This document shows positions 59,799-64,000 of a stretch of 64,000 nt of DNA, one piece after another (positions within the stretch are counted from its first letter, which is position 1; each line of letters opens with the position of its first letter). This DNA is from Caballeronia sp. LZ062 (GTDB taxonomy: Bacteria; Pseudomonadota; Gammaproteobacteria; Burkholderiales; Burkholderiaceae): contig NZ_JARTWB010000001.1 in NCBI RefSeq assembly GCF_031450785.1, positions 1-64,000 on the forward strand, read 5' to 3'. The notes below the pieces were generated by a model. That model worked only from the letters and a program-made list of their open reading frames with translations, was not told where the DNA came from and did no database searches. A program made the position numbers and the translations under genes.

Positions 59799-60370
59799 CC
59801 GATCTGACTGAGCCGGTGAGGGCGCGCGACGGCGTGCACATCGAGCAAGCATATTTCCTACGCGCGAAGCACCTTCCGTGGGTCTGCGGGATTCTGCTCT
59901 TCGGTGCGCTATGCACTGGCGTCGCTGGCATCTATGCGGGCAGCACCATGCAAGCGAGCAAGAACGAGCAGGACGTCATCGAGCTAAAGGAGCGGCTCGC
60001 TCAGCAGAAGCTCGAGTATGAGCAGCGACTCGGCAAGCAGTCGGCGCAATACGCGATCGACGTCAATAACTTTGCTGACGCCATCTCGAAGTTCGGGCAG
60101 GCGCTCGACAAGATGGACGCGAAGAACGATCTCCGCGCAGCAGAGCGAGAGCGCGCGCAGGCCGCCGCCATCATCGCTGCTCAAAAGGCGGCAGCTGCTG
60201 CCGCGGCGACGGCGCAGAAGACGGATCAGATTCTCGTGAAGCAAGACGCCGTGCAGCAGCAAGTCGTCGAGGCAGCCTCTGCGGTTAAGGCAACGGAGAA
60301 GAAGCTCGACACCGCTACTCGCGGCACTGCGGCCGTGCCGCCGACACCCTGGGCGGGCAATCGCCGCTAA
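59795..60370 (+). CDS. Membrane-anchored coiled-coil phage protein
   Basis: A 191-residue protein with a transmembrane helix at about residues 29-50 (VCGILLFGALCTGVAGIYAG) and a long Ala/Gln/Lys-rich coiled coil (KERLAQQKLEYEQRLGKQSA; RAQAAAIIAAQKAAAAAAAT). It resembles a spanin or lysis regulator in layout but lies before the holin. Function unknown. Confidence 0.6.
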   Translation: MTDLTEPVRARDGVHIEQAYFLRAKHLPWVCGILLFGALCTGVAGIYAGSTMQASKNEQDVIELKERLAQQKLEYEQRLGKQSAQYAIDVNNFADAISKFGQALDKMDAKNDLRAAERERAQAAAIIAAQKAAAAAAATAQKTDQILVKQDAVQQQVVEAASAVKATEKKLDTATRGTAAVPPTPWAGNRR

Positions 60371-60391
60371 ACCGAAACCGCTTTTCATCCT

Positions 60392-60416
60392 AACCCGGCC
60401 GCGTGCCGGGTTTTTC
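60392..60416 (+). terminator. Terminator before the holin gene
   Basis: Stem AACCCGGC (60392-60399) / GCCGGGTT (60405-60412) with a five-base loop, followed by TTTTTC. It lies 22 bases after the preceding stop and 16 before the holin ATG, so partial read-through would be needed for lysis gene expression. Confidence 0.8.
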
Positions 60417-60431
60417 ATTTCTGGAGGGCAT

Positions 60432-60716
60432 ATGCCTCTCATCCCGTTCACTCGACTGCGGCTGACACTCGCCGACGGGTGGCAGAAGCTGCACAAGCGC
60501 GGCACCGTTATCGCCGGTGCCATCTTCACCGCGCTCGCCGGCGCTGGCCCGCTCATCGCCCAAGCATGGGAAGGAATGCCGCGAGAGGTACGCGACGTCA
60601 TCCCCCAGAACGTGCAGCAGTGGATCGCGTACACGCTCTTCGGCCTGAGTTTCATCGCGATCCGCTACACGTCGTTGCGCCGCGTTGTGAAGGAGGGCGG
60701 CGATGGCACGAATTGA
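60432..60716 (+). CDS. Putative holin
   Basis: A 94-residue protein with two hydrophobic helices (VIAGAIFTALAGAGPLIAQAW; WIAYTLFGLSFIAIRYTSLR) and charged ends, the class II holin layout. It overlaps the endolysin gene by 14 bases. It should form the membrane hole that releases the endolysin. Confidence 0.7.
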   Translation: MPLIPFTRLRLTLADGWQKLHKRGTVIAGAIFTALAGAGPLIAQAWEGMPREVRDVIPQNVQQWIAYTLFGLSFIAIRYTSLRRVVKEGGDGTN

Positions 60717-61191
60717 CGCAGTCGCAGCCGGCGGTAAAAACCGAGTTGCCTTCCTCGACATGATCGCCGTCAGCGAGATCGGTACCGTGCAACTGGCCAA
60801 GACGGACGACGGATACAACGTGCTGGTCGGATCGACGCCCGCGCGGCTGATGCTTTTCAACAGCTACGCCGACCATCCGAACATCCTGAACACGTCGCTG
60901 AAGTCGACGGCCGCCGGCCGCTACCAGATCCTCTACCGCTGGTGGCGCATCTACAAACAGCAGATGAACCTGCCGGACTTTTCCCCGATCTCCCAGGACA
61001 AGTATGCGCTGCAGCAGCTGCGCGAGCATGGCGCACTGCCGCTGATCGATGCGGGCCGGTTCAAGGATGCGGTCGCGAAGGTGGCGAACGTGTGGGCAAG
61101 CCTGCCCGGCGCCGGATACGGGCAGAACGAAAACGCAATGTCTTACTTGCTGGCGGCATACCAGGCCGCGGGTGGAGGAATCTCAGCATGA
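60703..61191 (+). CDS. Endolysin, lambda R-like lytic transglycosylase
   Basis: A 162-residue protein closely following lambda R: RVAFLDMIAVSEIGT with the catalytic Glu (about residue 25), GYNVLVGSTP, YADHPNILNTSLKSTAAGRY, LYRWWRIYKQQMNLPDFSP, and NVWASLPGAGYGQNE. It cleaves peptidoglycan glycan strands. No signal peptide or SAR helix, so it depends on the holin. Confidence 0.9.
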   Translation: MARIDAVAAGGKNRVAFLDMIAVSEIGTVQLAKTDDGYNVLVGSTPARLMLFNSYADHPNILNTSLKSTAAGRYQILYRWWRIYKQQMNLPDFSPISQDKYALQQLREHGALPLIDAGRFKDAVAKVANVWASLPGAGYGQNENAMSYLLAAYQAAGGGISA

Positions 61192-61502
61192 CCGCACTCA
61201 TCACATCCCTGTGGCCGCTGATCGGCGGAGCGGTGCTCGGCCTCGGCGGCTTGATCTTCGGGCTTTTTCGTCACAAGTCAGCGCAGGCGGCGACCGCCGA
61301 GGCCGCCGCGGCAAAAGCAGACGCGGCGCGCGCCGTTGCTCAAAAAGAGAGCGAAGTGGACCAGTCGAACGCTGCGGCATCCGCTGCCGGCGAACAGGCC
61401 GTCGTCAATCGCGCGGCGGCTGATCAGGCGGCTGCGTCTACAGCGCGAGAAGACCTCGATGCCGAGCTCGACCAGATCGGCGCATTGCGACAGGAGTCGT
61501 GA
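61188..61502 (+). CDS. Rz-like inner-membrane spanin
   Basis: A 104-residue protein with one N-terminal transmembrane helix (LWPLIGGAVLGLGGLIFGLF) and a long Ala-rich coiled coil, the layout of i-spanins. It overlaps the endolysin stop (ATGA) and is followed by a small lipoprotein. Confidence 0.75.
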   Translation: MTALITSLWPLIGGAVLGLGGLIFGLFRHKSAQAATAEAAAAKADAARAVAQKESEVDQSNAAASAAGEQAVVNRAAADQAAASTAREDLDAELDQIGALRQES

Positions 61503-61504
61503 AC

Positions 61505-61723
61505 ATGCGGGCCATGATTATTTGTTGCGCACTGGCAATCACTGGTTGTGCGACGACTGCGCCGGCGCCTCAGCCGCCTCAGACGGTGACCGTGACGAAG
61601 GTCGTTGACACGGCGTGCGACTGGGTCAGGCCAATCACGGCCAGCAAGGCAGACACCGACGAGACGAAGCGGCAGATTCTCGCGCACGATCTCGCGGTCG
61701 CGAAGAACTGTCCAGCAAGATAA
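61505..61723 (+). CDS. Rz1-like outer-membrane lipoprotein spanin
   Basis: A 72-residue lipoprotein with lipobox ITGC (MRAMIICCALAITGC), then a Pro-rich stretch (APAPQPPQ) and a helical C-terminus, as in o-spanins. It is separate from, not nested in, the Rz-like gene. AGGAG precedes the ATG; an in-frame GTG lies at 61499. Confidence 0.75.
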   Translation: MRAMIICCALAITGCATTAPAPQPPQTVTVTKVVDTACDWVRPITASKADTDETKRQILAHDLAVAKNCPAR

Positions 61724-61727
61724 AAGA

Positions 61728-61748
61728 AGCCCGGCATGGCGCCGGGCT
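61728..61748. terminator. Hairpin at the end of the lysis cassette
   Basis: AGCCCGGC (61728-61735) / GCCGGGCT (61741-61748). On the plus strand no U-run follows; on the minus strand TCTTTTATC follows, so it would terminate leftward transcription better than rightward. Confidence 0.6.
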
Positions 61749-62474
61749 CAACAGAGAGATTGACCGGACGATACCAGTCATCCAAAGTTTAGGACATGAC
61801 AGGGACGCACTAAGTCGTTTTCTGAATGGGAGGGTCTCCCTTCTCCCGGGCGGCACAGTAGAAAGTAGAAGAGACACGTGCGACGGGTAAAAAGCTGATC
61901 AGGGCCAGCGTCTAATGCTGTAACCCTATCTCCCGACGCTATGTGGAGCACAACATGCTGGCGACCGCTCGGCAATAAAGCGACCTCTGCGAGCGCGGAA
62001 CTAGCGTTCTCATGAGCACGCATCCGATCGCTCGTCTTGGGAAATCCACTCCCATTGTTTTATCGGAAGCCGGCCAACTCACTTAAGAAAGGTCGTGCGT
62101 CACTCCGCGCACTATTCGCTAGTCGTTGCCTTGAACCAAATTCCCTCGCCGTTGTGACGGTGCGTACACGCCGCTCGATTCGTCGAGCAGAAAGTTGAGC
62201 CACTGCTGGCTCGATGGATAGCCGTTTCGCAGTTCGGCGCAGATTGCCTGCGGCATGTCTATGCGGCTGACGGAGATAGGAGACCCGTCACGGTCGTCGA
62301 AACGATGCTGATCTCAAAATGGTCAGTGGCACCGCGCCAATCGGGGCGATCGCGACCTTGACCCGCCGTGTTAATCGACCGCCTCCCGAAGAGTCGACCC
62401 GGAGGTGGCCTTTCGCGGGGGAGTGAATTCGCCCGAACGTTGCACCGTCATTCACGCCGACGGGAGGGCGAAAA
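61749..62474. other. Gene-poor prophage right edge
   Basis: About 725 bases between the lysis cassette and the exported 414-residue protein. The only protein-like frame is on the minus strand (62,119 to about 62,313; PQAICAELRNGYPSSQQWLN), opening after a stop and without a good start, so it looks like a gene remnant. attR should lie here, but I found no matching repeat on the left side. Confidence 0.4.
62119..62256 (-). pseudogene. Possible gene remnant
   Basis: A 45-residue frame from ATG 62256 (open upstream to 62313: RFDDRDGSPISVSRIDMPQA, QQWLNFLLDESSGVY). Composition is protein-like, but there is no ribosome-binding site and the upstream part is cut by a stop. Confidence 0.3.
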
Positions 62475-63719
62475 CTAATGCCAATCGATAGGTACGAGCC
62501 CTCCGCCTTGAAGCCCACAGTCTGCTGCGGGGCCCGCTGGCTCCTGTGACGTGCACGTGTCAGGCAGCGCGATCAGTCGGCCAGCTTTGTCAATCAGAAC
62601 GCCGGAGACTAGTTGGGAGTACTGGTACGTTACGCGCGGATTATGCCAGAACGTTTCTCCCTCTGTCACAGAAGAACCTCCTAATGCCGCAAAATGCAAT
62701 ACTAAAGTAAAGCCACCGTTAGCCATTGCATCGGCGATATACAGAGCCAGCGAAATTTGTCCGAACGCCGACGTTGAGCTTCCATTAGCCACGCCTGTTA
62801 GGTTGTTTAAAAACTGATCGACTAATGTACCGACCGTGTTTGCATTTGTTATTTCGGCAGGGAGAGCTTTATTTTTTGGAAATTGCGCCGCTACCTTTTG
62901 TGCAGCGGCGGCCTTGCTCGCGAGGGAAGCTCTCGCTTTCTGTAATTCAGAAATATAATTCTTAAGAAACGACGCGGCCGCAGGGGATCCGAATCCAGGG
63001 ATTATTACGTTCACTTGTGGATCGGTTCCAAACTTGTCGAGTAAGCCAATCTCGACTTGCAGAAAGTCCTGATTAACAGCCACGGACGATAATGTGTAGT
63101 TCGATCGGAAAGTCGCCGCGACACCCTCGATCGCGCTCACGACTAGGCCGACTGCAGCGATAGCTGGTAGTAGTTGTTGGCCGCTTTGAGCGCCTTGTAC
63201 CGCAAGATCCAAGTTATTGCTTTCGATCGAGAGAACATTTTTTAATTGATTGAGTCCGGCGACTGTCCCCTGTCCAGAATACAGAAGGCTCGCAATGTTC
63301 TGGTCGTTGGTAAGAATCAATGCTAAGGGCGCGTTGGGCGTAGCATCTCCTAGAGCTGCTTTGAATTTGTCGTTTCCGCTCAACTGGTCTGCCAAGGTAT
63401 GTCCGCGCGCCCGCAATGCCTTCGCTATTGCGAAGTTCGCGAAATGATCCAGGCTTCCACTGTTCGTCGTAACAGTGCCGACCGTGCCACTTGGAAACGT
63501 TTGCGCGGCTTTCTCTTTCGTTAATTCCGCATTGTCATTTGCATATTGCGCTGCTTTGACCTGGGCTTGAAGCAGCTGCAAGTTTTGCGCATCCATTTGT
63601 GCCTGTATCGCCGGATCTGTACTTGCCGACGATGCGCTCCCACCGCTGGCCGCTGCGCAGACGCCCAGACTCATATGTAACACAAAGAGGGACAGAGAAA
63701 TTCGCAACTTGTTGTTCAT
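62475..63719 (-). CDS. Exported 414-residue protein of unknown function
   Basis: A protein with a Sec signal peptide (LRISLSLFVLHMSLGVCAAA), an alpha-helical Gln/Ala-rich start (IQAQMDAQNLQLLQAQVKAA), a middle with hydrophobic LLPAIAAVGLVVSAIEGVAA, and a C-terminal part with FWHNPRVTYQYSQLVSGVLI and two cysteines near the end. GGAGAG precedes the ATG at 63719. It lies 31 bases downstream of the protease gene on the same strand, so the two are probably co-transcribed. It is AT-richer than the host. No family is recognised. Confidence 0.65.
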   Translation of the reverse strand: MNNKLRISLSLFVLHMSLGVCAAASGGSASSASTDPAIQAQMDAQNLQLLQAQVKAAQYANDNAELTKEKAAQTFPSGTVGTVTTNSGSLDHFANFAIAKALRARGHTLADQLSGNDKFKAALGDATPNAPLALILTNDQNIASLLYSGQGTVAGLNQLKNVLSIESNNLDLAVQGAQSGQQLLPAIAAVGLVVSAIEGVAATFRSNYTLSSVAVNQDFLQVEIGLLDKFGTDPQVNVIIPGFGSPAAASFLKNYISELQKARASLASKAAAAQKVAAQFPKNKALPAEITNANTVGTLVDQFLNNLTGVANGSSTSAFGQISLALYIADAMANGGFTLVLHFAALGGSSVTEGETFWHNPRVTYQYSQLVSGVLIDKAGRLIALPDTCTSQEPAGPAADCGLQGGGLVPIDWH

Positions 63720-63750
63720 GGCATCTCTCCTCAAAGCGTTAGTGGTGTGC

Positions 63751-63999
63751 CTAATGTGCCACGGGTGGATCGAGAAACCGCTGAATCCATGGTGACGCGG
63801 ATCCGATCCACCCGTAAACGCCATATTCATTCCGCTTTCCGCATCCGTCCGCAAAACTGTCGACGCCGATTTGCTGAAATGCACCATTCGTTGATTTGAC
63901 TAACAGAGGCCCTCCGCTGTCACCCTCGCAAGCGGCAGCCCCCCCATCTTTGCTCCCGGCGCAGAGCATGGCCGCTTCAATTGGCGCGTATGCTTCTCC
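63751..63999 (-). CDS. Trypsin-like serine protease, C-terminal part (cut by window end)
   Basis: The last 82 residues of an S1-family protease are visible: MLCAGSKDGGAAACEGDSGG with the catalytic Ser in GDSGGP, the primary-pocket segment VDSFADGCGKRNEYGVYGWI, and a C-terminal helix SPWIQRFLDPP. Six residues before the GDSGGP is a Cys expected to pair with DGCG. The Ser-pocket base residue preceding CEGDSGG is Ala, unlike the Asp of true trypsin. The N-terminal His and Asp lie outside the window. Probably exported. Confidence 0.85.
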   Translation of the reverse strand, partial: GEAYAPIEAAMLCAGSKDGGAAACEGDSGGPLLVKSTNGAFQQIGVDSFADGCGKRNEYGVYGWIGSASPWIQRFLDPPVAH

Positions 64000-64000
64000 G

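Larger units (their letters stand above)
38534..61748. mobile_element. Defective lambdoid prophage with Mu-like tail module
   Basis: The segment runs from the integrase through excisionase, early left operon, immunity region, replication gene with origin, DNA-metabolism genes, IS21 insertion, baseplate/tail fibre and lysis genes. The order is that of a temperate phage with lambda-like control and a contractile (Mu-like) tail. Terminase, portal, protease, capsid, sheath, tube and tape-measure genes are all absent and the IS21 element sits at exactly that position. The boundaries are set by gene content, not by attachment repeats. Confidence 0.85.

Noticed and set aside
52017..61748. Functional tailocin (phage-tail bacteriocin)
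   Set aside because: Baseplate, fibre and lysis genes are present but sheath, tube and tape-measure are missing and the hub gene is truncated, so no complete particle can be made.
1..64000. tRNA or rRNA genes, including a tRNA attachment site for the prophage
   Set aside because: Scanning for the conserved T-loop pattern and cloverleaf arms found no convincing tRNA, and no rRNA-like sequence was seen.

Overview
The window comes from a GC-rich beta-proteobacterium of the Burkholderiaceae, most likely Caballeronia or Paraburkholderia. The evidence is gene content: a DUF2760/Hsp70 operon, DUF4148 secreted peptides, NasS/NasT-controlled nitrate assimilation, and prophage genes of Burkholderia type. 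The genus is inferred, not proven.

Positions 1-33,600 look like host chromosome. (1) A leftward DUF2760 - Hsp70 - Hsp70 operon is cut by the window start, followed by a spacer with two heptamer repeat arrays. (2) The nitrate assimilation locus has nasS, nasT and cobA on the minus strand and nitrate transporter - nirB - nirD - FAD reductase - nitrate reductase on the plus strand. Both transcripts appear to start at sigma-54 promoters and to carry a two-hairpin ANTAR (NasT) antiterminator overlapping an intrinsic terminator. (3) A leftward RND efflux operon carries its own two-component system. (4) Then come two small DUF4148 proteins, a Nramp metal transporter, an isolated motAB pair, an XRE/MmyB-like regulator, and two MFS transporters.

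Near 33,595 a response regulator gene is cut off after its receiver domain and AT-richer accessory DNA begins. Its first cargo (34,057-37,482) is a compact operon of a DUF4338/DruA-like protein, a 41-residue ORF, an FAD/NAD(P)-binding protein and a GAF-like protein. I regard this as a candidate undescribed system, possibly defensive.

A lambdoid prophage follows (about 38,534-61,750): integrase and excisionase; a leftward early operon of small and secreted proteins; an immunity region with matching leftward and rightward promoters that share an operator; a repressor co-directional with a HipA-like kinase and a partner protein; a replication gene with an embedded iteron origin; DNA-metabolism genes; a Mu-like baseplate and tail-fibre module; and a lambda-like lysis cassette. 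An IS21-family element (52,017-54,511) joins the DNA-metabolism genes directly to a decapitated baseplate hub gene without target duplication. No terminase, portal, capsid, sheath, tube or tape-measure gene is present, so the prophage looks defective through an IS-linked deletion.

After a 0.7-kb remnant region, the window ends in a minus-strand pair: a trypsin-like protease (cut by the window end) and an exported 414-residue protein of unknown function.
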